Position numbers and translations under genes: made by a program. 64,000 nt of DNA from Manduca sexta (taxonomy: Eukaryota > Arthropoda > Insecta > Lepidoptera > Sphingidae), in the NCBI RefSeq assembly GCF_014839805.1, contig NC_051141.1:10920777-10984776 (forward strand), given 5' to 3'. This document shows, one piece after another, positions 11,813 through 24,882 of this stretch; position 1 is the stretch's first letter; the number at the start of each line of letters is the position of its first letter. Under the pieces are notes generated by a model that saw nothing but the letters and a program-made list of their open reading frames with translations, was not told the origin of the DNA and did not search any database.

Positions 11813-12779
11813 GCGATACTGTGGTGGAATTTTCCTGAATGCAAGAGATAAATTAATTTCAATAACCCCTATCCTTCGTCTTCTTCTTAATGTCAAGAAA
11901 GAAAAAATAATTCTTCTTTCTATGCTGAATGAGACTAGTCTAGCTCAGACAAGTCGAGTAGAAAATACGAGATGGCGAAACTGGTGTGAAAACGACCGCT
12001 TATTTTGCTAATATTTAAGTTTTCATGTGGATACGCATTTCGATAGCGCGCGGCGGTTCGCCGTGTGGGTGTGCAATACGCGTTATATTATATAACTATA
12101 CTGAAGCACGATCGCTTTATCTCTCTCAGACTTTTCTGCCAATATTCACTTCACAGCTAGTTAGGAACATTCAATCCAGTCTGGGATTACGTGTTCGAAG
12201 TTTATTCTCTATGATTAAAATTCTTAAAAATCAATAAAAAATATTTATATTTAGAGCATTTATCATGAGTAAATTTATGATATATTATTTTTGTCATACG
12301 GTCAGGAATAATTTTACAATTGTAAATAAATAAAACGGTTGTTTTATTTTCAGTCGTTGTAGCGTTCTATTTATATTGGTGAGTAACCAAAACTCCAATA
12401 TCCTGTTTTATTCATAGAAATAAAAATGCTTTACTTTATATGGGAATATTTTGCTGCGAAGAGTTTACGCTAGTAATGCTAAATTTCGATACTTTTAAAA
12501 TTTGTACCAGTATAACAACGTTGACAAACGCAACCTGACTGACACATTCTGACATAGTGATAGTGAAGTAGTAGGAATTTGACTGCGAACGCACAGTAGA
12601 CTGTCATGGTGGTTCATATGGATAAAAGACAGTATAAAATAAAATAAATAATTGATAATTTTTGTTAGTTGTCATAAACTAGAAATGACATGTCTTTTTT
12701 AAAAGTACTTAGTTGATAATTTGCTCCTAAAAGTATTATTATTTTATACAATACTTCATATTGAGATTGGGTGATAACG

Positions 12780-15700
12780 ATGGCATATCGAGTTTTGTTA
12801 GTGTTTTTCTTAGCAATAATATCTGTGAGGACCGAAGAAGAGGGTTATTCCTCTCGCATGTCGAGAGCTGAGAGAATTAGTTTAAGGTAATTGTCCTCGG
12901 ATGTTACTTATAATAATTAATATTTAGGGGAAATGTGTGTAGGTAATGAATATCTATTATTTTAACATGTAAGACATTTTTGCTATCTTTTTGTAGAGAA
13001 GAGGCCAGAAGTATGTTCTACCACGCATATAACGCGTACATGGACAATGCTTACCCTGCAGATGAACTCATGCCGCTCAGCTGCAAAGGCCGTTGGAAAG
13101 GCATCACACCCAGCCGTGGGGATATGGATGATGCTCTTGGAAAGTAAGTCACGCTTATTTCATTTTACTATTTATATATACTATTTATATCTGTTGCGAA
13201 ACAAAGCTTTATCTTATTTTTTTAATGCTGGTTTTTTATGTTGTTGGACATTATTTGCGAATTAATATAAAATTAACAATAATTAAGTTATTCACTTAGT
13301 GAATTGAATTAATTACATGGTGATATAAACAACACTCAAAATTTTTAAATATGTAATATCCAGAATTTGAAATAAAGGTAAGGGCAAGGAATAGTCTTTC
13401 TACTATGAAACATTTGTATTTTGTAATGCTACTATCTGAACAATGTACCTCGCTTTAGCAAAATTTATGGTTTACATAGTATTTTTGGATTGTTTGCTCT
13501 GTAAAGATTGAACATGAAGTTGATTTATATTAAAAAAGGTAGTGCATTTGAAGAAAGAAAATGTAATACTATATTGTGTAATGATATTGTCTTTAGTAAT
13601 TAAGTTTTGGTGCCATAATATGTATGTATCTTCAATAGAGGTGTTTATTGTGTTTTTCATTTTCTAAATGAGGTTTAAAAGTGTTTAATTTTATTTAAAA
13701 TGCATATGTTATGAGAATATGAGGAAAATCTTACAGTGCAATGCCCCTTTGCTATGAATATAATTCGTTATTCAATTAGCAATAATTTACAGAAGTCTAT
13801 ATTGATATGATTTTTCTTCTCTGATAAAACCTGTAAGTTTCTTGTTTTGCTTAGTGAACTACTTTAATTGAATCATTTTATGTGTGCTTACTTGTGAGTG
13901 TGTGCAAAAGCGAAAAAAATAAAACATGATGTAAAAATGTTGAACATATGTGACCTTTTCCATGCTTATTGTGACAGCTTCAGGTTGTTATCACCTGTTA
14001 GTAAACATATAATAAAATGTTCAAATATATTTCATTATTATTTGCCAGGTTGATTTTGTGGTGTACAATGTACATTATCCATTTGTAATCAGAAATTAAA
14101 CAGTATAAAATGACATTTTAAAATACTAATACAATTTTTTATAATAAATGTTTTTAAAATATGATTATAATTTTTTCAGTTTTTCACTAACATTAGTGGA
14201 CAGCTTAGACACGCTAGTTGTGATGGGCGACTTTTCAGAATTCAGTAATGCATTAAAACTTGTTATAAAGGATGTCAGCTTCAATCAAGACATTATTGTT
14301 TCTGTTTTTGAGACAAACATACGAGTTCTAGGGTAAGGAAAATTTTAGTTAAAATGTTAATATATATATAATAGTTTATAACAATATGATGTAATTATAA
14401 TTGTAGTTTGTAAGGAATAATCGACAGATTGAATAAATCTATCCTACATAAACAAAGTAATAGTAAAAAAAAATGTACAAAGGATCCAGCTTGAAATATT
14501 ACATATATTTTATATGAATAAATGGACCTTAATAACTATAATGTATAAATCTATTATTATTATAAATTCACACTTATCAATTCATTGTTTGCAGCGGATT
14601 GCTCTCAGCTCACATCCTCGCAGATTCTTTGAAATCTGAAGTCCCTGTGTTGCAATGGTACAGTGGCGAATTGCTCAGAATGGCGGAGGACCTGGGGAAG
14701 AGACTCCTGCCTGCCTTTAATACGTCCACAGGCATTCCACATGGAAAGGTTGAGATACTATATTATTATTTTATATATATTGTATATTTATCGTTAATCA
14801 ATCCTATGTAGTGTTTTTCTAGACATGGAGGGCAAACTGGATTATATTATGCAATTGTATATAATGGCCAAAATCATGGGAAGGTGCATATTTTTGCTAC
14901 ATTAAGCAATATTATATTACTATGTTTCGTTAGAATAAGTAAAAATAAGTGAAATACAAATGAATGTGGGACATTTTGTTTATCTTACCTGAGGACTGTT
15001 GGTTTTTAGCTCATCACTTTTTGTAACAACTAATTAGCTGCTATTGGGGTCTCTTCTTGTGTTAACTCACAGAAATGTTATGCCTCTTGTATATAAAAAT
15101 CTAATAATTAGTTGCTTTTTATCAATTGATGTTGCATATTTTGACATATTACGTGATTATTTCGAGCATTTCTTGTCCGTCGAACCATTGACACTCTCCC
15201 GAAGATCTGGCGACCTCCCCTTTCACCCTAAAGCCGGTACTGTCTGTAGATATCTTAGGTATAAAATTTCATCATGTATGTTGTTTTGGCAGGAATTCTG
15301 CAACAGAATATACTGAATTTGACTTATAAATAGATAAGATTAAAATGTAATTATTATATAAAAAAAAATATGCACAACAACCGGACTTGTGCTCGTCCTA
15401 TAGAAACAATGGTGAAATTATTTTTTTATTTTTATACTAAGGTTATCTTAGCTCTCCTAAGGTATGTACACTAAAACACATTGAATGGCATGTAACACAT
15501 TACCGTAACAAATAAGTATTAAACAATGTGTAGACATATAGCAGATGGAATGTGATTATTATAATACAGTTTATTATGTTAAAGATAACTGCAGACAATA
15601 CTAAGATATATCTGTGTTATTGAATGTGTGCATTCTCCATCGACCATACCGCATATACTCTTATAATAATTAACACTTGTGTCATCCAAAATGACATTTC

Positions 15701-18700
15701 AAAACGGGTACGAGAATTAATACAATTTTATTATGTCGCAGATAAATCTACGTCACGGCATGCGAGGATTGTCAGAGTCGCGCGAAACTTGCACCGCCTG
15801 CGCCGGAACGATGATATTAGAATTGGCGGCGCTGTCCCGGCTCTCTGGAAATCCGGTCTACGAACAAAAGGCCCACAAAGCGATGGACCGTCTTTGGAAA
15901 ATAAGACATAGGTACGGCAGTTAATTATATTGACATACTAGACAAGTACAAAACTATACCTTAAATTATCATCATCTTGCAATAAATGTATGAAAACTAT
16001 TAATCTTCTACTAAGTTTTGACTAAATATAATTGTTGTCTCTAATAACATGAGTAATTAATTCGATTATAAATGCTTCAAACTGATTTGTGCTTTTGTTT
16101 GTAATTGATCTATGTAATTATGTAACATCACATACAAGGGAAGAATATGTTACATAATATTTGTAATGTTGAGCTTGCCAAATTAATATTGTTCCATCTA
16201 TTAACTAACTACTTGCATTAATTGTTCTAGAACATCGGATCTGATGGGTACAGTAATAAACATACATTCTGGTGACTGGGTGCGCAAGGACTCGGGCATT
16301 GGAGCCGGCATCGACTCTTACTACGAATACTGTCTCAAAGCTTACATCCTTCTTGGAGACGAGAAGTATCTTGCTCGGTTCAACAGACACTACAATGCTA
16401 TAATGAAGTACATCAGCCGAGGACCCATCATGTTGGCTGTACATATGCACAGGTAATAATAAATTTCCTATTTATAGAACATTTACTTTGTGACTAAATT
16501 ATTTATTTATTTTTGTACTTCATATAATATACTAGCTTTTGCCCGCGGCTCCGCCCGCATTATAAAGTTTTTCGGGCTAAAGTTTCCTGTTATAAAAGTC
16601 ACGCTATATATTTTCCCGGGAGCCTATGTCCTTCCCAGGATCTCAAAATGGCTCCATACCAAATTTCATCTTAATACGTTGGGTAGTTTTTGAGTTTAAC
16701 ACGTTCAGGCAGACAGATGCAGCGGGGGACTTTGTTTTATAATATATTTTTGTAGAACTTTTTAAGAGGAACGATCCCGTCATACATCATTGTTGCATAA
16801 CTTTAACCGTTTACGCAGCGCACGCAACGGAAGCTCTCAAAACTAATTAATTTTCCCCGTTTTTGCAATATGTTTCATTACTGCTCCGCTCCTATTGGTC
16901 ATAGCGTGATGATATATAGTCTATAGCAATCCAGGAACAAAGGCCTATTCAACACACAAAGAATTTTTCATTTCGAACAGGTAATTTCTGGGATTAGTCA
17001 TTACTGCTCCGCTCCTATTGGTCATAGCGTGATGATATATAGTCTATAGCACTCCAGGAACAAATGGCTATCCAACACAAAAAGAATTTTTCAGTTCGAA
17101 CCGGTAGTTCCTGATATTAGCCATTACTGCTCCGCTCCTATTGGTCATAGCGTGATGATATATAGTCTATAGCATTCGAGGAATAAAGGGCTATCCAACA
17201 CAAAAATAATTTTTCAATTCGAACTAGTAGTTCCTGAGATTAGCCATTACTGCTCCGCTCCTTTTGGGTATAGCGTGATGATATATAGCCTATAGCACTC
17301 CACGAACAAAGGGCTATCCAACACAAAAAGAATTTTCCATTTTGACCCGGTAGTTCCTGAGATTAGCGCGTTCAAACAAACAAACAAACAAACTCTTCAG
17401 CTTTATATAATAGTATAGATATATATATAATCGCACTTAATATAATAAGCAATGACTACGACGCAATATGATTAGATGACGCATTAACAAAAAATTATGC
17501 TTAAATAAAAACATGTACTGTGAAACAAATAACATTTTGTGGCCGATATAGCAATAGATTTGACTTCTGTATGAAAGAAGTAACTGCAGAAAATACTCTG
17601 AACACAGGTTCTTATCCGATCTTGATACACGCAAGATGTCAAATTACGCGAACGTTATTAATATGTACTATGAACGCCAGGCCGCACCTCCAGTCTCGTA
17701 ACTTCATGGACGCACTGCTGGCTTTCTGGCCCGGGCTGCAGGTGTTATTGGGGGACGTCCGGCCCGCAGTCGAGACGCACGAGATGTTATACCAAGTGAT
17801 GCAGCGCCACACATTTATACCAGAGGCTTTCACTTCAGACTTCCAGGTACAAATTATAGTATTCATAGTTAGCATGCCTACTTTCTGGCATCCATCTCGC
17901 GTTATTTAGTAATGTTTATGGACCCTAAAAGTAATGTTTATTTTTAAATATTATAGATATATATTTCATTTTCGATAATTATTATAAAGTATTACTTTCG
18001 ATCAAGTGGTTCCAGCTAAAAATAAAATAATATAATTTTAGTTATTTGTTAAAAATAATTCAATGTTTTTAATTTACCAGAAATGTTTTTGCAAATTACT
18101 CACTCCTTAATCGATGCGGATGGAAATAAAGAAGTTATTATTTTGCATACTGCCTATTACTTGCATGACGAATGAAGAATTGGTTACATTTTATAATATC
18201 AATCAGTGTGCCTTGCGTGGATTATAATATTCGACACTATTAGACGTATTGACAGGATTTATGAATAAATTAAAACTTATGTGTCAAGACTTGTGGAATG
18301 TGAGCACGATACGTAGTGTTTGCTTGTTATTATTCTGAGCGTATTGTTATGGAACATGTCAATCTGAGCTTACAATTATTACAGCGGCGAATCTTAATCT
18401 GTAAATATGTAAGAAAGTACTAGTTAACATAATTATTTCTAGGTTCATTGGGGTCAACACCCTTTGCGCCCAGAGTTCTTGGAGTCAACATATTTCCTTC
18501 ACCGCGCTACTGAGGATGACCATTATTTGCACGTTGGGAAAGCGGTATTGAAATCGTTGCAACAATACGCAAGAGTGAGTTGTGGTTACGCGGCAGTTAA
18601 TGACGTCAGAACTCGCATCCACGAGGATAGAATGGATTCGTTCGTGTTGGCAGAGACTTTTAAATACCTCTACATGCTTTTCGGCGAAGATAAAGACCTA

Positions 18701-20910
18701 CCTGTTAATTTAGAAGACTATGTGTTAACTACAGAGGCGCATTTCCTACCTCTCTCATTGGCAACTGCTGGAAGGAACGTGACTTACTTTTCCACTAAAA
18801 TTGAGGAAGAAGATGATGATAAATATAGAAAGTAAGTTGTGTCGATATTCAGAAATATAGTTAATTACGGTAATATTATAATGTAGATCCAGACATTATA
18901 CATTTTTATAGGATAATACAACAAAATATGTTTATATGACAATTATTTTACATTGTATAACATAAGACTCATTTTAGAGTAAACTGGTTTGTTGTTAATA
19001 ATATAATAAAAAAATCGCACCATTTAGAAGTGTAGAGTGAAAATATGATATTTTATCTTAATTTGTATTTACGTAGGTAATATGTGATAAATTCACATAA
19101 AAATATTATCATCTCGATATGTTTAAGTATCGTATATAATGAGTTTAACTCAGATATATACAAACATGCCCGTGTAGACAAATCGGATGCATATATTGTA
19201 ACTGTTCAGGACATGTCCGAACACGGCGTCGCTAGTGGCAGAGAAGGTCCGGCAGCCGATGCGCCAGCTGCTGGGGTCGCGGGCGGCGCGGCCGGCGGCT
19301 CACCTGCGCCCGCTCTCCGACCCGCGGCAGCTGCTCGCGCTCGCCGACATGGGCATCTCTGTGCTCACGCTGCCCGACGGACGCGTGCAACTGCTATACA
19401 CCACCAACACTGTAACTACTTACCACTTGTTATCAAATTCATCTGCCCCCTTAGAATGTTTCAAAAAATGCGACTCATCAGTCGATGTCGTTTAGTTTTG
19501 ATGTTTGTGATTGATAGCGAAAGTAATGCGCATGTCGCATGTTAGTCTCTCAACCAATCTCGATAAAACATCACGAAGTCGTGTCGTGTTTCATTGCTAC
19601 ATTCTAACACACTGATTACTTTGATTTATGAATCATTCAAGTTTAGTATAGACACGTATTAAGAAAATAGAATGTATGTGGTAGCATATTATAGTTATTT
19701 AAAACTAGTTGACCCGACAGACGTTGCCCCGTGTTAACTATGAATTTGCAGCGCGCATTCTGTTAATCGCTGAAATTAACTTTTCTTAAATTTTCTAACG
19801 TTCCGCTCAACTTCCTTATTTTTTTCTTTCATAAGATCCTTCTCTGGAGAATAACAAATATAACAAAAAAATTGTGAATCTGGTCCAGCCGTTCACGCGT
19901 GATGGCGTGGTCCAAGGGAAATAGGGATTCATTTTTTTATATATCTAGATATAACTTATAATTTAATATATAGTACCACTTCTTTTTTTTTCAAACTCTT
20001 GAATTTAATTTATAATACATAGTAAATACCATATTTTTCATTTTAGGCCAAATCAGCCAAAGACGCTGCAGAAGGACTAACGTTCATGCGCGAAATGTCT
20101 AAATGGAACTCTCTTAGTGACCTAGAAAATGGCGTAGTACCAGTTGGCGTAAAAATCAATGACAAGATATTTGCTGCCGGGCCGGGGCACTTCGGCAAAG
20201 AGATCTCCGGGAACAATCGGTACACCAACACCATGGCGCTTGCATCGCCGATCGACGCTTGCACGCCGCTCGTAAATGAAAAACAATTGCACGAAAAGTT
20301 CGCCATCGCCAAACGTGGCCAATGCACGTTCGCACAAAAAGTTCGTAACATCCAAAGCGCTGGCGCTTTGATGGCGATCGTTATCGACAACGTGCCCGAT
20401 TCCACTCACGAGAACACGGCGCTGTTCGCCATGTCCGGAGACGGCAAAGGCGACATTGAGATTCCTGCCGTGTTTTTATTTTCCCGCGAGGGTGAATATC
20501 TCACCAAAGAACTACGAAAAAATCCCGACTTAGAAGTGATCGTCGGAGAGCTCAGGTCACTTAAACGTCAGTATGAGAGTGTCTGTGAAGACAATAATTG
20601 TGAGGCGGTTCTAGATACCGAAGGCGATGTCGCGGATAAAGAATCCTTTGAACATTTGAAAAAAGTGTTGGGCCAATTAGTAGCCCAGTTTGAACTATCG
20701 CTTTCCCATGATGATTCATCATCGAATAAAATGTGTACCGAGGAGCAAGCTGTTACGTCTAAAACGGAGCCAACCAACCGTGAAGATGACCTGAAAAACG
20801 AATCACCTGATGTTTGCCTCCAAAGTAAGAAGCCAGTTGGTCCAGCAATAGTTTCTGCCATAAACACTCAAACCTTGGAAACCGATAAAAATACACAGGA
20901 CGACCTCTGA
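12780..20910 (+). CDS. EDEM3: ER degradation-enhancing alpha-mannosidase-like protein 3 (EDEM3)
   Basis: Ten exons join in phase to 857 codons: 12780-12886, 12997-13143, 14180-14332, 14595-14748, 15742-15911, 16231-16452, 17681-17846, 18443-18831, 19210-19411 and 20047-20910. Residues 1-18 form a signal peptide ([18 protein letters not shown]). A GH47 alpha-mannosidase domain spans about 35-480, with LVDSLDTL (91-97), [10 protein letters not shown] (candidate acid E129), the paired Cys of [45 protein letters not shown] (434-450) and TTEAH (469-473). A protease-associated domain lies at about 630-720 ([15 protein letters not shown]), the hallmark of EDEM3 rather than EDEM1/2. By family, the protein trims mannose from misfolded ER glycoproteins and commits them to ER-associated degradation. 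The acidic tail ends QDDL instead of KDEL. Introns 6 and 9 carry Helitrons. Confidence 0.95.
16532..17419 (-). mobile_element. Non-autonomous Helitron in EDEM3 intron 6
   Basis: Read on the minus strand, the element starts TCTATACTATTATATAAAGC and ends GCAAAAGCTAG, with a short GC hairpin (GCGGGCGGAGCCGCGGGC) just before the CTAG end. It sits between A and T, as Helitrons do. The other copies of the family in this window are 28050-28526, 38496-38692, 45000-45337 and 59204-59698. No Rep/helicase frame is present. Confidence 0.75.
16876..17367 (+). repeat. Four tandem 123-bp units inside the Helitron
   Basis: CATTACTGCTCCGCTCC starts at 16876, 16999, 17122 and 17245, an exact 123-base period. 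Each unit continues with GGTCATAGCGTGATGATATA (GGTATAGCG... in the last). The sister copies at 28.4 and 59.3 kb have a single unit, so the array expanded in this copy. Confidence 0.9.
19705..19949 (-). mobile_element. Short Helitron of a second family in EDEM3 intron 9
   Basis: On the minus strand it begins TCTAGATATATAAAAAAATG and ends CTGTCGGGTCAACTAG, flanked by A and T. The terminal dinucleotide, CTAG end and A/T insertion site fit Helitrons. It is only 245 bases long and non-coding. It differs from the family at 16532-17419 except at the extreme ends. Confidence 0.6.
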
Positions 20911-21192
20911 CAATTAACTTTTGAAGGAGACTGTAAATAAGATAAAATGTTTATATTGAAAAATGTATAATAACTGTACATATTAATTGTAAGAAACTAA
21001 GTAACACAAGGAATTTTGGTGCCTTTGGATATCCGGAGTTAATTTTATTGTAATTAATTTATATATTATGTTTAATCGCCTACATTGGTGGCGTATCGAT
21101 TTTTGGGCTAACTTTTACACTCGCGAGCTTTAAAATCCGACAGAGTAGCTAGGCCAATCGGTGGATTCGTGGAAATATTACTTTTGAAATGC

Positions 21193-21198
21193 AATAAA
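21193..21198 (+). terminator. Candidate EDEM3 polyadenylation signal
   Basis: AATAAA, 283 bases after the stop codon, followed by a T-rich stretch. Confidence 0.4.
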
Positions 21199-22725
21199 AT
21201 ATTAATTCATCAGGTTATATTAGTTATTTAAAAATAATATAATGTCATCACAAAGTTAAATTATTCATTTTGAACCAAAGAGTTTTTTAAGCAAAAATAA
21301 TAGTGTATAATGCCTTCTTTCAACGTCATGTCAACAGATGTTTTCAGTTTATGAGGTTTATGCTAATTTATTTCACAAATATACTAGCATATAACACAAT
21401 CATTCATTTCATCGGGTTTGATGAGTTTTTCATTTAGTTCGTATATTGTTTCTGTTTCCTCATACAAGCCACTGCATATGGATAAGATAAAACGAAAATG
21501 GTACCTGGCCCACTAATTTGTAACTAGGCTAGGCTACTCAACCCTAGTTTTAGGTGTGTAAAGCCTTTCCAGGGATTTTAAGATGTTTTCGATATTTTTC
21601 TAAGGACTAGCCGCCGTTATGGCTTTTGGTTCTATCTTTAACGAACTTTATAAAATTTATCATCAAAAGTTAGTTGCGTTATTTAAATTCTTGTCTCTAA
21701 AGCTACCCTTAAATGCTCTATTACCTTTCGTTTACCCCCATCTCCCTTGGTGTTACGTGGTGTTATATAATCATATTGATAAACAATATTGTATAATTGC
21801 CCTAAGGTGTAATGGATAAACTCGCGCGTACGAGAACTGTGTTACTCGGTATCTTTAATTAATTTTAAATATTTTTACGAGTCCTGGGACCACATCATAT
21901 TATTATTGGAATTAGAAATCTTGTAGGTTTAACGGTTATTCAAAATATATTTTTTTCTGATCTTCAAAGTTTTAATTTTTCTCTTTTCTCTGAAGCTTAT
22001 TTACTTTTGAGCTGAAATTATATGTATTAAGACAAAGAAATAATAAAATGTAATATCTTTTTTTTATAATTACGTATATTGGCAAATTTTGAAAGCTGCC
22101 GGATTTTTATTGCTTTCGAGTTTATAATCGCACTTGAGAGTGCGGATAAAAAGATTGGATATAATTTATTAAAAAATGGGATATTTTATAGTCTTATTTT
22201 ACTATTTATGAAGTGATCCTTAACAAATGTTGCTGCCAGTATGAAATATAAACATCGGCAATGTGCCGCGGTTTAGACTAAGAAACGTTGGGATAAACAT
22301 TTTACTACATTTTAACAATCTAAGTATAGGTTTTATTTCACGAATTAATTAGTAAAAATTGTGTATGAGAAAAAAGTTACATTATTTTTATAGTTATTTA
22401 AGCACTAACAAAAATAAAAAATATGTTTTCACGAACATGGATAGTCATGAGTTATAATAATTATACTGATAAATTTTCCAATCAATGAGATGTAAGAGTG
22501 TTCACATTCGTATACGTATAACATTATCTCTATAAAATGGTCTCAAGTTATCTATTTAGTTTATCTTTATTTTAAAACTTCCATGCATTTATGGCACAAT
22601 TATATTTTATCGAAGTGGCACGTTGAAATTGTCAAGATTAGATATTATTCTAGTGCTGAACTGAGAATTCTTCTGCAGTGTGGGTGACTACATGTTGTCC
22701 GATGTCACAGCGCTGTCGGTGTACA

Positions 22726-22904
22726 GGGCCCTTATTCTCTATCTCACACGTTATTTTGACAGTGCGTAACAAGCACGCAACACAACGCGTCATGTTTAGG
22801 ACTATAGAGATTTGGCTTACAGAATACCATTCCACGCACATTTCTCGAAGATAACATGACACGGCCGCGTTACGCGCTTACACTATCATACAGAATAAGG
22901 ACCC
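22726..22904. mobile_element. MITE-like element with short inverted ends
   Basis: GGGCCCTTATTCT at the left pairs with AGAATAAGGACCC at the right (12 of 13 bases). The 179-base body is GC-richer than its flanks and non-coding. No clear target duplication was found. Confidence 0.45.
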
Positions 22905-24838
22905 AGATGCGATAAATAGTATCAATAATACATCTTGAAATGTTTACACTAAATTAATACAAAAGTGGTCTTGCATTGACATCTAACTGTCTTCAAAAAA
23001 GTATGAGGTTCGTAATTCGACGTGTATGTTTTTTATTATTAGATTATGTTCCTTTTATACAGAATTCTGTAACTTTTTTCCTACAACATATGCATATGTG
23101 TTTAGGTTTCTTGGTGAGGATAATTTCAGATTGGCCGCTATTATTCCACCGAAATTGACAATACGTTGTATGTTTTGCTTTTACAGATGAGCATATAGTA
23201 ACCTCAGCATTGATTGTGTGTAATTTAATATCCTAATAATCTGAATAATGCTTATATACTGTAAGATGCTTATATTCTGTAAATTACTAGGCCTACTCTG
23301 TTTGCAAATCACTTATCTTTTTAAATTAACAGCCAGGCTAGATACCATGTTGTATTGATCCTAAGGAAGCGGACGTCAGTCTTTGTCAGACAAGCAGAAA
23401 TATGTTAGGTGACATCAACAGTCAACACATCTCTGTCGTACCGTGAACTTTAACATAAGCGTAGCATACCCGTAGCTTCATGTAGCTCATCGCCGTTTGA
23501 GATAGGCCATATCAGATCCAAACGTACAATAATAATTCATACCTATCGTTAAGGTTTTTTTTTTGAATTATTGGTACCTTTAGAGCCCGCCAGCATACGG
23601 TGCCGACAAATTCCTTGTACCCTAGTTTTTTGTTATAGTCATGCCTTATTCCGTCTACGGGGAAAATCCGTCATTTTGAAATTACGGTTGTTCTAATCGA
23701 AAAACAGTTTGGATAGCCACATAGATAAATAGGGTATTTCCTTGACTCTGTTACCCATACGGCTATCAAAGCTGTCCTTTAAAGTTCGTGATTCCAAATA
23801 CACTGATATTGATATGATTGATATTGCCCCGATAGGCGGAATAGGCCCCCTGACCATGTACAAAATTGCAATGAAAGGTATTTATGTTCCATTTGCTTAT
23901 AGTTTTTTTCTGTTTACGAGTCAAGTTCTTAAACCTAATGAAGCTGTTCTATATTTTGTAATAGATGATATCAATTCTGCTATAGGTGCCTATACAAAGT
24001 CAGTTTAACACTGCGTTAGTATATGAAACATACTTATCCTCTTGAAAATTTCACTAATGATTACTTAATCCGTAAATGTATGTTTCGAACAAAATAAATA
24101 TCAATAAAGGTAATTTTAATTTTATACACCGTGATAGCTGAGTATTCGTTGCAGCAGAATATCATACTTTCAGTCAGAAATACACTCACGCACACTCCAT
24201 ATATACATTGGACTCCAAAATTATAAAAAAATAAGAAAGTAAAACCGGGATTTTTGGTGGAAGTATTAGTTATTCATGGATGATTTTGGCACAATGTTAG
24301 CAGAGGTAGACGAGTATGTAATTTAATTTATTAACGCAATGTCAATAAGAGTCTGTATGTACCTATATGTGTTATTAGAACTATAAGCAACATATTAATT
24401 TATAAACAATATTTTTTTATGCGACAGCCACAGTCGAAGTTAATTTTGTGAAATAAACAATTTTGAACTCTCCGAGTTCTTAGGAGCATAGAAATTCAAA
24501 ATAAATAAAATATAGACGACTCTAATATACATAATTTTAAAAGCATACAAATACTATATAGATATTGGCGGCGAAGGTGGAAAAGGGAAGAAGGTAGGAA
24601 AGGGAAGCCTGCATTTGTCTGTTGATGTTACATAATAATTCTTAGTTTACATTTAAAGTTCTGATCCCTTTAATTAAACTGGTAAGAATCGTATGATAAG
24701 CATCTACCCTTCGCCGTTGGTGTATCTGACATAGAATAAAATAATGTACTTTGATTTAGTGATATACAGTGATATAATAATTTTATTATGTAAACCGTCA
24801 TAATAAAACTACAATATAAATATTCTTAAATAACTGAC

Positions 24839-24844
24839 TTTATT
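24839..24844 (-). terminator. Candidate polyadenylation signal of the first membrane-protein gene
   Basis: TTTATT on the plus strand (AATAAA on the coding strand), only 39 bases after the stop codon. Confidence 0.45.
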
Positions 24845-24882
24845 TTTATAACCTTGGATAATAGTATACAAATATTATCGGG

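Larger units (their letters stand above)
20911..24838. other. Intergenic region between EDEM3 and the convergent membrane-protein gene
   Basis: The EDEM3 3' UTR probably ends after an AATAAA at 21193-21198, with a further AATAAA near 22037. Beyond that the only structure seen is a MITE-like element at 22726-22904. The 88-codon plus-strand frame at 23742-24008 has no splice or family support. Confidence 0.5.

Noticed and set aside
19084..19545. 153-codon plus-strand frame with Ala/Gly-rich peptide
   Set aside because: Out-of-frame shadow of EDEM3 exon 9, which aligns to the family in another frame (TCPNTASL... then [17 protein letters not shown]).
20043..20867. Minus-strand frames opposite EDEM3 exon 10
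   Set aside because: Antisense shadows of a long GC-richer exon; the plus-strand frame contains the protease-associated domain.
23742..24008. 88-codon frame between EDEM3 and the membrane-protein gene
   Set aside because: No family resemblance, promoter or splice context; length is within chance for this AT content. A real small gene cannot be excluded.
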